Positions 36,319 through 44,976 of a DNA stretch of 64,000 bases are shown here, piece by piece (position 1 is the first letter of the stretch; every line of letters begins with the position of its first letter). The translations under genes were made by a program, and so were the position numbers. The stretch is from Allolobophora icterica. Lineage: Eukaryota > Annelida > Clitellata > Crassiclitellata > Lumbricidae. The notes beneath the pieces are model-generated. The model searched no databases and was not told where the DNA came from. It worked only from the letters and a program-made list of their open reading frames with translations. The DNA is taken from the NCBI GenBank assembly GCA_963556255.1, contig OY744611.1, positions 4,499,730 to 4,563,729 of the forward strand. The letters are read 5' to 3'.

Positions 36319-37251
36319 ATGTCGTTTCTAAAGATAACCGATCCCGCAAAAAGAGATTTTATCGTTGAGGAGTTTCTGAAATCGAAGAAGAATATTCGAC
36401 AAAACTTTTTATCCGAGAGATTAGGAGACATCGGACTACAACGAGAATTAACGAGATTGTACAAACCAATAGTCGACTCGCAATCAACAATTTCAAAAGA
36501 ACAAAAGGCTTTGTTATCTACTAAAAAAGAAAACTCTGCAGAGACAGCTAACGCTTTAAAAGCGCTTCCCGCTTCTATTTCGACATCGTTAAAAGCCATT
36601 CAGCTTCCTCAATACCCTTCGATACAGGCTTACGGAGAAGACCCGGTAGGCCTAGAAGATATAAAAACCTTAGAACTAGGAGATATTGCGGTGAAGTACC
36701 TGCAACAATACGCGTCCGATAAAAAGACGGTAGACACAACGTTCGGTATAAACTCAAAAGCCGGCCAATTTTATATAGGCGACAGTCCTATATCGATCGA
36801 CGGCAATAACGTGACGGTAGGCGATAGGCCTAAGATATACGAAGGAACTCCAGGACTTTGGGAATTATTAACGATGGCCAAACCGGACGAGTCGATTTTC
36901 AATGCAAACGATCGGGAAGAATATGCCGAGATTCTGAAGATAACGAATGCTATGAGGCAGCCGAAAAATCCAAGTAAACCAAAATCCTCTAGGAGCTTAA
37001 AATATAAAAATATTATTAAACCGATATGGGACTCGATGATGTCAAAGGCGCAAGGTAAAGGAATAGGCCTACAGCGTATCGTTATTCCTCAAGATCCTAA
37101 TGCATTAATAGAAATGTTATCTCTGCGAATGGCCAGCTTCGAGGCGGGGAATACGGGTGTGAGAAATGAGATAGTTGGTATATGCGACGAGTTACTAAGA
37201 CAAGGAGCGATAAATAAAAATGAATATAAAAATATAATGCTATTAATATAA
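36319..37251 (+). CDS. DUF8207-like Polinton protein, 310 aa
   Basis: The protein has a helical N-terminal half (DPAKRDFIVEEFLKSKKNIR, long Lys/Glu/Leu stretches). A core follows reading FGINSKAGQFYIGDSPISID then IYEGTPGLWELLTM (about residues 150-190). The G-x-FYIG...I.I....YEGTPGLWELL pattern is the one I associate with DUF8207, found almost only in Polinton/adintovirus elements. A basic linker (KPKSSRSLKYKNIIKPIWDS) and a helical end follow. Its role is unknown; a virion-assembly or DNA-linked structural job is a guess. Only 3 bp separate it from the next gene, suggesting read-through transcription or a promoter inside it. Confidence 0.65.
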   Translation: MSFLKITDPAKRDFIVEEFLKSKKNIRQNFLSERLGDIGLQRELTRLYKPIVDSQSTISKEQKALLSTKKENSAETANALKALPASISTSLKAIQLPQYPSIQAYGEDPVGLEDIKTLELGDIAVKYLQQYASDKKTVDTTFGINSKAGQFYIGDSPISIDGNNVTVGDRPKIYEGTPGLWELLTMAKPDESIFNANDREEYAEILKITNAMRQPKNPSKPKSSRSLKYKNIIKPIWDSMMSKAQGKGIGLQRIVIPQDPNALIEMLSLRMASFEAGNTGVRNEIVGICDELLRQGAINKNEYKNIMLLI

Positions 37252-37254
37252 AAA

Positions 37255-37788
37255 ATGTTAGTAGTTGCTAAAAGAAGGTATAAGAAAAAATATGTTATCG
37301 GAGGGGCGGGAATATTCGATATTGTTGCGGGTTTTTTCAAGAAACTATTTACGTCGAATGCGGCTAAACAAATAGCGTCCACCGCTCTCAGCGTAGGAAA
37401 AGATGCGGCTAAAGACATCGGGCAGAAAGCGCTGGATGTTGGTAAAACTGTCGTTGCTGACGCCGGGAAACGATTAGTCGATAAAGCGGTTGCTAAAATT
37501 ATGAGTCCCAAAAATTTACCGACTACAAGGTCAGCTGCTACGGAACTCGCTTCACAAACGCTTCCAGCGCTTTTAGCGTTCCAACCGCAGCTGAATGAAG
37601 GCAAAGACTTGCTAACTCAAGAAAGTAAAGACGTCCTAAATAGACTTATTAACGACGGAACGCGTTCGAAGAGTACAAATATAAATAATTTAATGATGGG
37701 GCACGGTATGAATTCCAATGCAAAGAGCGCTATTAGAATTCAAGATCTCGTTAGACGTTTAAACGGAGGTGGATTGAAAGTTGCATAG
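37255..37788 (+). CDS. pVI-like amphipathic virion protein
   Basis: The 177-residue protein begins with a very basic stretch (AKRRYKKKYVIGGAG). It then has a hydrophobic/amphipathic helix (IFDIVAGFFKKLF) and long Ala/Lys/Asp repeats (GKDAAKDIGQKALDVGKTVV). This arrangement resembles adenovirus protein VI-like lytic factors and their Polinton counterparts, which line the capsid and disrupt membranes. The C-terminus ends IQDLVRRLNGGGLKVA; GG pairs such as NGGG could be adenain-like protease sites, given the protease gene downstream. That is inference. The gene directly precedes the major capsid gene. Confidence 0.65.
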   Translation: MLVVAKRRYKKKYVIGGAGIFDIVAGFFKKLFTSNAAKQIASTALSVGKDAAKDIGQKALDVGKTVVADAGKRLVDKAVAKIMSPKNLPTTRSAATELASQTLPALLAFQPQLNEGKDLLTQESKDVLNRLINDGTRSKSTNINNLMMGHGMNSNAKSAIRIQDLVRRLNGGGLKVA

Positions 37789-37835
37789 GTTATTTATATT
37801 TAAATAAAATAAAATCATATATTATTAATAAAAAA

Positions 37836-39131
37836 ATGCAATCAGATATACTAAGATTCACGGAACAACCTTTGACGGACGAGAGTATCGAACGATACGA
37901 ATTTCACGAGTACGAACCTACTGCGAGAACGAATCTAAACACAACGGGCGAGATTCGTATAAACATTGAACTCCAAGACTTGTTCAGCCACCCTTCAGAA
38001 TCGTATTTCCTATTCGAGGGAAGACTGACTAAAGCGGATAACACCGCATACGTTAATGCCGATGAAGTGGTTGTTACAAACAACGGGTTAATGCATCTAT
38101 TTAGTCAAATATCGTATTCTCTATCGAATCAAGAAATAGAAACTTTATTTCACCCGGGTCAAGCTACCACGATGCTTGGATTGCTTAAATACCCAAACGA
38201 TTTTCAAGTGGCACAAGGTTTAAATCAGCTGTGGTACAAAGACAATGCCGCAACCGTTAATGCTAATGTAGGGTTTGCGGTCAGACAACAGTATCTTATT
38301 CAAAAACCAACTGCTAAGGGAACGTTCAGCTTCATAGTTGCATTAAAGCATATCTTCGGTTTTTGCGATGATTACGACAAGATTGTTTACGGTTTGAAAC
38401 ATACGCTAACGTTAGTGCGTAAAGCCGACGACGATGCTATTTACAGAGGTACCGATGCAGCGGCTGGAAAAGTTGCAATAGAGAAGATATCGTGGTTTAT
38501 GCCGCACGTTATCCCATCTGATATGGAAAAAATGCAGTTGTATAAAACGATCGAATCGAAAGCATCGTTGGCTGTAGCCTATCGCGCACGTCAATGCGAC
38601 ACCATAACGGTTCCTCAGTCGACTACTTTCAGTTGGAGACTTAGCGTCAAGACATCTCCGGAAAAACCGAGGTATATAATCGTAGGATTTCAGACAAGTC
38701 GTGACGGAAATCAAGAAGTTAATCCGTCGATCTTCGACCATTGCAATCTTAAGAACATGTACGTAATGATGAATCAGGAAAGATACCCTGCTGTAGACTA
38801 CAACCTATCGTTTCCTAATCAACAAATCTCGAGAGCGTACCGAGCAGCGGCAACGTTTAGCGAAAAATTCTACGGAATGGATCAGTTGATAACGCAGAGT
38901 AATATAACACCGAGTGATTACAGAGATCTATATCCGCTAATGGTTTTTGACGTTAGCAAACAATCCGAGCGGTTAAAATCGTCGGTCGTCGATATTCAGA
39001 TCAAAGCAATATTTAATACGGCAGTGCCGGCCGAAACCGAAGCTTATGCTATCGTAATTTCGGACAAGTTGCTGGAGTTTCAATCGGACGGACAGAAGCT
39101 AAACGTCGTCTACGGTAGAAGCTCGTCTTAA
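37836..39131 (+). CDS. Major capsid protein candidate (double jelly roll, hexon-like)
   Basis: The 431-residue protein is beta-rich throughout and has the length of Polinton/adintovirus major capsid proteins. Recognisable stretches are YEFHEYEPTARTNLNTTGEI near the N-terminus, IVALKHIFGFCDDYDKIVYG mid-protein, and FSWRLSVKTSPEKPRYIIVG in the second half, with a C-terminal AYAIVISDKLLEFQSDG. In the family, trimers of two tandem jelly rolls build the shell. It lies between the pVI-like and SAP/NUMOD-like genes. The frame is intact. Its start follows TATTAATAAAAAA. Identification rests on family pattern and context, not a short signature motif. Confidence 0.85.
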   Translation: MQSDILRFTEQPLTDESIERYEFHEYEPTARTNLNTTGEIRINIELQDLFSHPSESYFLFEGRLTKADNTAYVNADEVVVTNNGLMHLFSQISYSLSNQEIETLFHPGQATTMLGLLKYPNDFQVAQGLNQLWYKDNAATVNANVGFAVRQQYLIQKPTAKGTFSFIVALKHIFGFCDDYDKIVYGLKHTLTLVRKADDDAIYRGTDAAAGKVAIEKISWFMPHVIPSDMEKMQLYKTIESKASLAVAYRARQCDTITVPQSTTFSWRLSVKTSPEKPRYIIVGFQTSRDGNQEVNPSIFDHCNLKNMYVMMNQERYPAVDYNLSFPNQQISRAYRAAATFSEKFYGMDQLITQSNITPSDYRDLYPLMVFDVSKQSERLKSSVVDIQIKAIFNTAVPAETEAYAIVISDKLLEFQSDGQKLNVVYGRSSS

Positions 39132-39212
39132 ATCGCCGCGATTTAAATGCTAAATGCTAAGGGTGAAGGCTATGAATAAAATTTCTTTTTTTTCTTAAAC
39201 ATACATAAAGAG

Positions 39213-39755
39213 ATGTTTACTTATATTAGTAATAAGAAGATGAAACTTCCAGAGCTGAGAAGCTTACTGGTCCAGCACAACGTTAAGGGTTGTGCTCATC
39301 TCAACAAGCCCGAGCTTATAGCTCTATTGAGCGCAATGGAGATTTGTGTTCAAGATAACTCAGAAAAAGAGAAACTAGAGAAACTAGAGAGACGACAAAG
39401 GCAAGAACTGCAGAAAGAGCAGCAGAAAGAATATCGGAAAGCATATCAGATAGAATATCAGAAAGGATACTGGAAAGAATATCGGAAAGAACGAATACTT
39501 AAAAGAAACTACCAGGAAGGCGCGTATGATAGAACGAGGTATATCAGAAATCAGCCGAGAAAAGTAGAAATCTTAGACCTAGAAACCGGTGATGTTGTCG
39601 TGTATCCGTCGATGTACAAAGCAGCTAAGGCGCACGGGCAAAATGCACCAATAATAGAATGGTATAATGGAAAAGTATGGCGAAATAGATACAAAATCAA
39701 GGTGTACGATCGCATTAACGACAAAACTATCGATTCCGTTGTGAATGAGCTGTGA
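39213..39755 (+). CDS. SAP domain plus NUMOD1-like DNA-binding protein
   Basis: The 180-residue product has three parts. Residues about 10-42 (MKLPELRSLLVQHNVKGCAH) match the SAP-type helix-extended loop-helix that binds AT-rich DNA. Residues about 50-115 are a Lys/Gln/Glu/Tyr coiled-coil repeat with a QKEYRKAYQIEYQKGYWKEY pattern. The C-terminal 55 residues (VEILDLETGDVVVYPSMYKA and IIEWYNGKVWRNRYKIKVYD) resemble the NUMOD1 helix-turn-helix usually attached to homing endonucleases. No nuclease motif (GIY-YIG, HNH) is seen, so it looks like a DNA-binding module without its nuclease. The polymerase that follows also starts with a SAP-like segment. Confidence 0.6.
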   Translation: MFTYISNKKMKLPELRSLLVQHNVKGCAHLNKPELIALLSAMEICVQDNSEKEKLEKLERRQRQELQKEQQKEYRKAYQIEYQKGYWKEYRKERILKRNYQEGAYDRTRYIRNQPRKVEILDLETGDVVVYPSMYKAAKAHGQNAPIIEWYNGKVWRNRYKIKVYDRINDKTIDSVVNEL

Positions 39756-39865
39756 GATTTTGGGAAAAAATAAAATAAATAAAAAATTAAACATAAATAA
39801 AATGTTTGTGTTTTTCTTAAACAACACTTAAAGAAATGAATATATATATATGTATATATAAAGGA

Positions 39866-41728
39866 ATGGACTACAAGTTGAAAACTGTAAAAGAATTGAG
39901 AGTCATGGCAAAACGGAGCGGCTTGGTCGGATATTGGAAACTGCGAAAAGCGGATCTGATTGCTGCTATGAGCAACGATTTTAATGGAGGAGGAAACTTG
40001 CTCGACTCTCCAGTTCCCGATATTCGAACCCCAATTCTTACTCCGACCAAGTATATTTCCCCGCCAAATAAAGTTCTCAGCGAGTTGAAAACTAATGTTA
40101 GGTCGAATATTAATTCTTTCGCAGATTGGTTAATTAGTTACATACCTCCTAAAGTAAAGAAACATGTGAACGAAAGATTGGAATCGTTAAAATCGAAAAT
40201 AAAGAGTCTCTTTACTAAAATCAATACAAAGAAGTTTGAAATTCGAAAGACTGCATCGGCTATTAAAGGATTTACTAAACAATACACGATCGATGGTTCT
40301 TCTGGAATCGATGCCGTGTCTTTTCTTAACGCCGTTAGACCGCAGGTGGTTAGTATGTTGTCAAGAAATCGTCAGGTTAAGGTTCAACTCGTTCTTACAT
40401 GTACCATGGAGCGCGTTGATATGAAATCTGGAGAAGAAGAATCCGCGAATGTTCCATTCGTCTCGAAGACTGAAGTTATTTTAGATGCTACCGATATCAA
40501 CGAAATATACGATAATGCAATAAATAAGATCCCAGAGACTATGGCCAGTTTCCAGATGCGTGGAAGTAATTGGAGATTCGTGAATGTTGTAAAGTTAGAT
40601 GTCAATACTGCTGTTTATAAACCATTGAAAGGCAGTTCTTACGTTCCGTTGCCTACAGAACTATCTAGCAAAAAGGCTATTATCAATATGAAGAATAATG
40701 ACGAGCAATGTTTCAAGTGGTGCATTACTAGAGCATTAAATCCAACTGACAATCATCCCGAAAGAATTACGAAAGAATTAATCAAACAATCGAAGCAACT
40801 CGATTGGAGCGGTATCGAATTTCCGGTTGCTGCCGATGCTAATATAATAGGCAAGTTTGAAAGAAATAATAATATCAGCGTTGACGTATTCGGTTATGAA
40901 AATAAGATAGTATTCCCAATTTATGTGTCGAATCAACGGGATGAGAGGCCCAAGGTTTCTATCGTTGAACTATTGCTTATTTCGGACGGAGATAAGAAAC
41001 ATTATTGTTGGATAAAGAATTTCAACAGATTGATGTCATCACGTACAGAGAAGTCAACTATATCAATGCACTATTGTAGAAGATGTTTAAACGGTTATAC
41101 AAGAATAGAAGCGCTCAATAAACATTCCGAGTACTGTTCGCAAAACGCCGCTCAAAAAATAGAAGTCCCAGAACCGGGAACTACGTTAAGTTTTAAAAAT
41201 TATAATAGGTCGATGAGAGTTCCCTTTATAGTTTATGCAGATTTCGAATCTTTCATCAAACCTATAGCCACTTGCCAGCCAGATCCTCGCGTGTCTTATA
41301 CCGATAAATACCAAAAACACACGCCTAGCTCGTTTTGTTATTATGTAAAATGCTTCGACGATATATTATATCAACAAGATCCTGTAACGTACACGGCCGA
41401 AAGCGAAGACGACGATATCGGTCAAATATTCGTAGATAGTCTCGAAGAGACTATAAAACGAATATACAATCAGTTTAAATTTCCGAAGAAGATGATATTT
41501 ACTCCAGATGACCGAAAAAAGTTTAAGGAAACTACTTTATGTCATATCTGTGGAGGGGCGTTGGGTGCAGATCGGGTTAGAGACCACTGTCATTTGAGCG
41601 GTAAATTCAGAGGGGCCGCTCATAATGGTTGTAATCTAGACTATAAAGTTCCGAGGTTCTTTCCAGTAGTATTCCATAATCTGTCCGGATACGATAGCCA
41701 TCTGTTCGTAAAAAAAATTGCGAGGTGA
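39866..41728 (+). CDS. polB: Protein-primed family B DNA polymerase, N-terminal part
   Basis: The start chosen is 39866, directly after TATATGTATATATAAAGGA; an upstream in-frame ATG at 39836 lies inside that box. Features in order: a SAP-like N-terminus (VKELRVMAKRSGLVGYWKLR); a long linker; a Cys/His zinc finger (YCRRCLNGYT ... HSEYC); the ExoI motif (VYADFESF) of the 3'-5' exonuclease; an inserted zinc/HNH-like module (LCHICGG ... RDHCHLSG ... NGCN); and the ExoII motif (FHNLSGYDSHLF). The frame stops just after an A8 run at 41710-41717, where the polymerase continues in another frame at 41718. The polymerase replicates the linear element using a terminal protein primer; which part supplies the primer here is not evident. 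Confidence 0.9.
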   Translation: MDYKLKTVKELRVMAKRSGLVGYWKLRKADLIAAMSNDFNGGGNLLDSPVPDIRTPILTPTKYISPPNKVLSELKTNVRSNINSFADWLISYIPPKVKKHVNERLESLKSKIKSLFTKINTKKFEIRKTASAIKGFTKQYTIDGSSGIDAVSFLNAVRPQVVSMLSRNRQVKVQLVLTCTMERVDMKSGEEESANVPFVSKTEVILDATDINEIYDNAINKIPETMASFQMRGSNWRFVNVVKLDVNTAVYKPLKGSSYVPLPTELSSKKAIINMKNNDEQCFKWCITRALNPTDNHPERITKELIKQSKQLDWSGIEFPVAADANIIGKFERNNNISVDVFGYENKIVFPIYVSNQRDERPKVSIVELLLISDGDKKHYCWIKNFNRLMSSRTEKSTISMHYCRRCLNGYTRIEALNKHSEYCSQNAAQKIEVPEPGTTLSFKNYNRSMRVPFIVYADFESFIKPIATCQPDPRVSYTDKYQKHTPSSFCYYVKCFDDILYQQDPVTYTAESEDDDIGQIFVDSLEETIKRIYNQFKFPKKMIFTPDDRKKFKETTLCHICGGALGADRVRDHCHLSGKFRGAAHNGCNLDYKVPRFFPVVFHNLSGYDSHLFVKKIAR

Positions 41729-43661
41729 TCAGAATGAGAAAATTAAATGCATTCCTAATAACGAAGAGAAGTACATATCGTTTAGCAGAGAAGTGATCGT
41801 TGATAAGTTTCTAAACAAAGAAGGGAAAGAAATTAACGTTAAACGTGAATTGCGATTCATCGACAGTTATAGATTCATGGCATCGAGTCTTGACGCTTTA
41901 TCGAAGAATCTGAAGAAAGAACAATGTAAAAATCTTGGTGCATTATATTCTGGGAAACAGCTCGATCTTTTACTTAAAAAAGGAATTTACCCGTACGATT
42001 ACGTTACTTCCGTCGCTATATTTAACGAAACCGAACTACCTCCGAAGTCCGCATTTTATTCGCGGCTGAACGACTCAGATATTAGCGACGAAGATTACGA
42101 TCACGCCAAAAATGTATGGAATGCATTCGGATGTAAAACGTTTAGAGAATACCACGACCTGTACAATGTTTCGGATGTTCTACTCTTAGCCGATGTTTTC
42201 GAAAACTTTAGAGACGTATGCATGAAGAATTACCGACTAGATCCCGCATGGTATTACACTTCTCCGGGACTGGCCTGGGATGCTGCTTTGAAGTTGACCG
42301 GTATAAAGTTGGAGTTGTTGAGCGATTACGATATGATTCTGATGATTAAGCAAGGAATAAGAGGAGGAATCAGCACAATTTCGAATCGTTATGGGAAAGC
42401 CAACAATAAGTATATGACGGCGGATAAATTCGATAGCAGCGAGCCTTCGGCATATATAACTTATCTAGACGCTAATAATTTATACGGTTGGGCGATGAGC
42501 AAGCCTTTACCGACTCGTGGATTTAAATGGATGAGTGAAGACGAGCTAAATAATTGGAATTTATTGGGATCGTGTATATTGGAAGTCGATTTAGACTATT
42601 CTGAAAAATTGCACGATCTCCACAACGACTACCCCCTGGCTCCCGAGAGCATCTCGTCGGAATTTACATATAAAATACCAAAACTAATTCCAAACTTGAA
42701 CGATAAAAAGAAATACGTTGTACATCACGAAAATTTAAAGTTGTACGAAAGTCTCGGGTTGAAAATCGCGAAAATTCACAGAGGGATACTATTCGAAGAA
42801 AGTCCTTGGTTGAAGTATTATGTAGATCTAAACACAAACTTGAGAACGAGTGCTACTAATAACTTTGAGAAAGACTTTTTCAAATTGATGAACAATAGCG
42901 TCTTTGGAAAAACCCTTGAAAGAATCGAAAATCATGTAGATATAAAATTGGTATGTCACGAGAAGGAAGCTATTAAGCTAGCAGCAAAAACGAATTATGA
43001 CCGCCTGACGATTTTCGACGAGAATCTAATCGCCGTTCACATGAAAAGAACGAAGTTGTTTTATAATAAACCGATATACCTAGGCATGTGCATATTAGAT
43101 TTAAGTAAAACTTTGATGTACGACTTTCATTACAATTTTATACGGCAAAAATACGGCGATAGAGCTAAATTGTTATTTACCGATACAGATTCGTTGGCAT
43201 ATGAAATACAAACAGAAGATTTTTACGACGATATCGCTCAAGACGTTGCGGTTCGATTCGATACGAGTGATTACCCTGAAGATCACCCATCGGGTTTAAA
43301 GACCGGACTGAACAAGAAAGTAATCGGTATGTTCAAAGACGAATCAGCAGGAAAACAGATTTACGAGTTTATAGGTTTAAGGGCCAAGTTGTACTCGTAT
43401 AGAATGGATGGTGAAGAACACAAGAAGTGTAAAGGCATTAAGCAAAATGTTGTTAAGAAAACGATAACTCATGATGATTATAAAAACTGTCTTTTTACCA
43501 AGAGAGAACGACTAAGAAAAATGAACGTTTTTAGATCGTATCATCACGATATTTATACCGAACAGGTAAATAAAGTCGCATTATCCGCGGATGATGACAA
43601 ACGAGTAATAATGGAAGACGGTATTCATACATTAGCTTACGGACATTACTCGTTACGCTGA
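41718..43661 (+). CDS. polB: Protein-primed family B DNA polymerase, C-terminal part
   Basis: This frame continues the polymerase after the break at the A8 run. It has the end of the exonuclease (FREYHDLYNVSDVLLLADVF, ExoIII-like), then palm motifs: A (TYLDANNLYGWAM), B (FKLMNNSVFGKTLE) and C (LLFTDTDSLAYE), all with their aspartates and lysine in place. A thumb region with the TPR-like insert typical of protein-primed enzymes follows, ending LAYGHYSLR. Together the two parts cover about 1,260 residues, normal for Polinton polymerases. The single one-base difference is the only lesion seen. The first ATG of this frame is not a natural start. Confidence 0.92.
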   Translation: MRGDQNEKIKCIPNNEEKYISFSREVIVDKFLNKEGKEINVKRELRFIDSYRFMASSLDALSKNLKKEQCKNLGALYSGKQLDLLLKKGIYPYDYVTSVAIFNETELPPKSAFYSRLNDSDISDEDYDHAKNVWNAFGCKTFREYHDLYNVSDVLLLADVFENFRDVCMKNYRLDPAWYYTSPGLAWDAALKLTGIKLELLSDYDMILMIKQGIRGGISTISNRYGKANNKYMTADKFDSSEPSAYITYLDANNLYGWAMSKPLPTRGFKWMSEDELNNWNLLGSCILEVDLDYSEKLHDLHNDYPLAPESISSEFTYKIPKLIPNLNDKKKYVVHHENLKLYESLGLKIAKIHRGILFEESPWLKYYVDLNTNLRTSATNNFEKDFFKLMNNSVFGKTLERIENHVDIKLVCHEKEAIKLAAKTNYDRLTIFDENLIAVHMKRTKLFYNKPIYLGMCILDLSKTLMYDFHYNFIRQKYGDRAKLLFTDTDSLAYEIQTEDFYDDIAQDVAVRFDTSDYPEDHPSGLKTGLNKKVIGMFKDESAGKQIYEFIGLRAKLYSYRMDGEEHKKCKGIKQNVVKKTITHDDYKNCLFTKRERLRKMNVFRSYHHDIYTEQVNKVALSADDDKRVIMEDGIHTLAYGHYSLR

Positions 43662-43692
43662 GCACATAAAGAATCTATTCGTTGATTATAAA

Positions 43693-44133
43693 ATGAGTTT
43701 TAGAAGTGTTACAGAAATCGACGTTTGCGGAGTCGTGTTACCGAATGTTCCTTTGTCGAATATACAACTGCTAGACGCCGCTAAGAAGAAACTAAATATC
43801 ACAAACTGTAGAGGCGTGTTCCTACGAGACGAGTTGCCCGAGAGACCGAGTACTAACGAAAGCGGCATTCTTAACCTAGATAAATCTAGTGGGAGCGGGA
43901 CTCATTGGGTGTGTTGGATCAAGAAGAAAGGCGAAATTTCGGCGAAATATTTCGATGGCTATGGTCTCCCTCCACCTACCGAGCTATTGGAATATTTACG
44001 CAGTCCGGTTTATTATAACAGCGAACGAATACAGCCCGATAACGAAGTGTTTTGCGGTCATCTGTGTCTGTACGTGTTGAAGATGATGGACGATGGCGCT
44101 AATTTTCAAGAAGTTATAAACGGTTTATTTTAA
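43693..44133 (+). CDS. Adenain-like cysteine protease (Ulp1/C5 fold)
   Basis: The 146-residue protein has the triad pattern of adenovirus-type and SUMO-type proteases in order: His71 in GTHWVCW, Asp88 in KYFDGYG, Cys121 in VFCGHLCLYVL, with Gln114 as a possible oxyanion residue. It would process virion precursors such as the pVI-like and pX-like proteins. The length is short, as expected for Polinton proteases. The start follows GATTATAAA directly. The 3' end (CGGTTTATTTTAATAT) is copied again upstream of the second fibre-like gene, marking the boundary of a duplication. Confidence 0.85.
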   Translation: MSFRSVTEIDVCGVVLPNVPLSNIQLLDAAKKKLNITNCRGVFLRDELPERPSTNESGILNLDKSSGSGTHWVCWIKKKGEISAKYFDGYGLPPPTELLEYLRSPVYYNSERIQPDNEVFCGHLCLYVLKMMDDGANFQEVINGLF

Positions 44134-44166
44134 TATATATATATATCTATATATATATATTATAAA

Positions 44167-44874
44167 ATGCCTGTGGATAAATTCGGACATACTGATGTTG
44201 GATATTCTGAAAGAGTAATTGCCGGAGGAGTTACACTGTCTCAAGCAAATGCTACTTTCCTTCGTATGGATGGAACAAACGCTGCAACTGGAAATATTAA
44301 TTTAGATTCTCATAAAATTGTCAACGTGTTAGAACCTACCAATCCCCAAGATGGTGCTACCAAATATTACGTAGATAATGCTCATAAAAAATGTTATCTC
44401 GGATATATACCTAATTTAGAAACCGACGACAGTAGTACCGGATTCGTCGCTAGTGCCAGTTCGCACAAAGACGGATATCGAGCGTACGGAGCGTTCAATA
44501 GTCTAAACGCGGATGGTTTGAACGGATCTTGGGTTTCTAATGATTCTTTAAATACCTGGATACAGATAAAATGTCCAGAGCCGGTTAAAATTTGGCGAAT
44601 CGCGTTGAAAGCCATCGATAATGTATATAAAATACACAGTGTCTTTTGGACCATATCAGGGCGTAACGACGGCGATTCGACATTTACGACGTTATTTACG
44701 ATGACGACTCCGTTATTGAGAACCGCAACTGCCCCGTCATTTTTCAATATTTCAACGAATACTGCGTATCAGTATTACAGATTTACGAAAACACATATTC
44801 CCGGTGGGACTATTATTATCGGTCAGATTAACGTAGGACTTCATAGCATACAATTATACATATACGATACTTAA
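44167..44874 (+). CDS. Fibre-like protein 1 (tail-fibre repeat plus discoidin-like head)
   Basis: The 235-residue product has an N-terminal stretch that reads like phage tail-fibre repeats: FLRMDGTNAATGNINLDSHK, then NVLEPTNPQDGATKYYVDNA. In phages this pattern forms trimeric shafts. The C-terminal about 130 residues (TGFVASASS ... WIQIKCPEPVKIWRIALKA ... FTTLFTMTTPLL ... YQYYRFTKT) resemble the F5/8 type C (discoidin) fold used for sugar or lipid binding. It is probably a receptor-binding spike at the capsid vertex. The N-terminal 50 residues (MPVDKFGHTDVGYSERVIAG) are nearly identical in gene 2 and may be the capsid anchor. Function is inferred. Confidence 0.7.
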   Translation: MPVDKFGHTDVGYSERVIAGGVTLSQANATFLRMDGTNAATGNINLDSHKIVNVLEPTNPQDGATKYYVDNAHKKCYLGYIPNLETDDSSTGFVASASSHKDGYRAYGAFNSLNADGLNGSWVSNDSLNTWIQIKCPEPVKIWRIALKAIDNVYKIHSVFWTISGRNDGDSTFTTLFTMTTPLLRTATAPSFFNISTNTAYQYYRFTKTHIPGGTIIIGQINVGLHSIQLYIYDT

Positions 44875-44976
44875 ATCGTGGTAGGCTATTCAGCCTCCTT
44901 TGAGCTCATGAGCTCACCAGACGGTTTATTTTAATATAAATAAAATATATATACATTGTATTAATATATACTAAAA
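44875..44976 (+). other. Spacer between fibre-like genes, with copied protease 3' end
   Basis: Contains GACGGTTTATTTTAATATAA, matching the end of the protease gene (AACGGTTTATTTTAATATAT at 44121-44140). It also has an AGCTCATGAGCT palindrome and a TA-rich box ending ATATATACTAAAA against the next ATG. This marks the repeat unit of the fibre duplication. Confidence 0.6.

Noticed and set aside
41709..41728. Programmed ribosomal frameshift in the polymerase gene at the A8 run
   Set aside because: Family B polymerases of these elements are normally single frames, no downstream structure is apparent, and a homopolymer indel or sequencing error is simpler.
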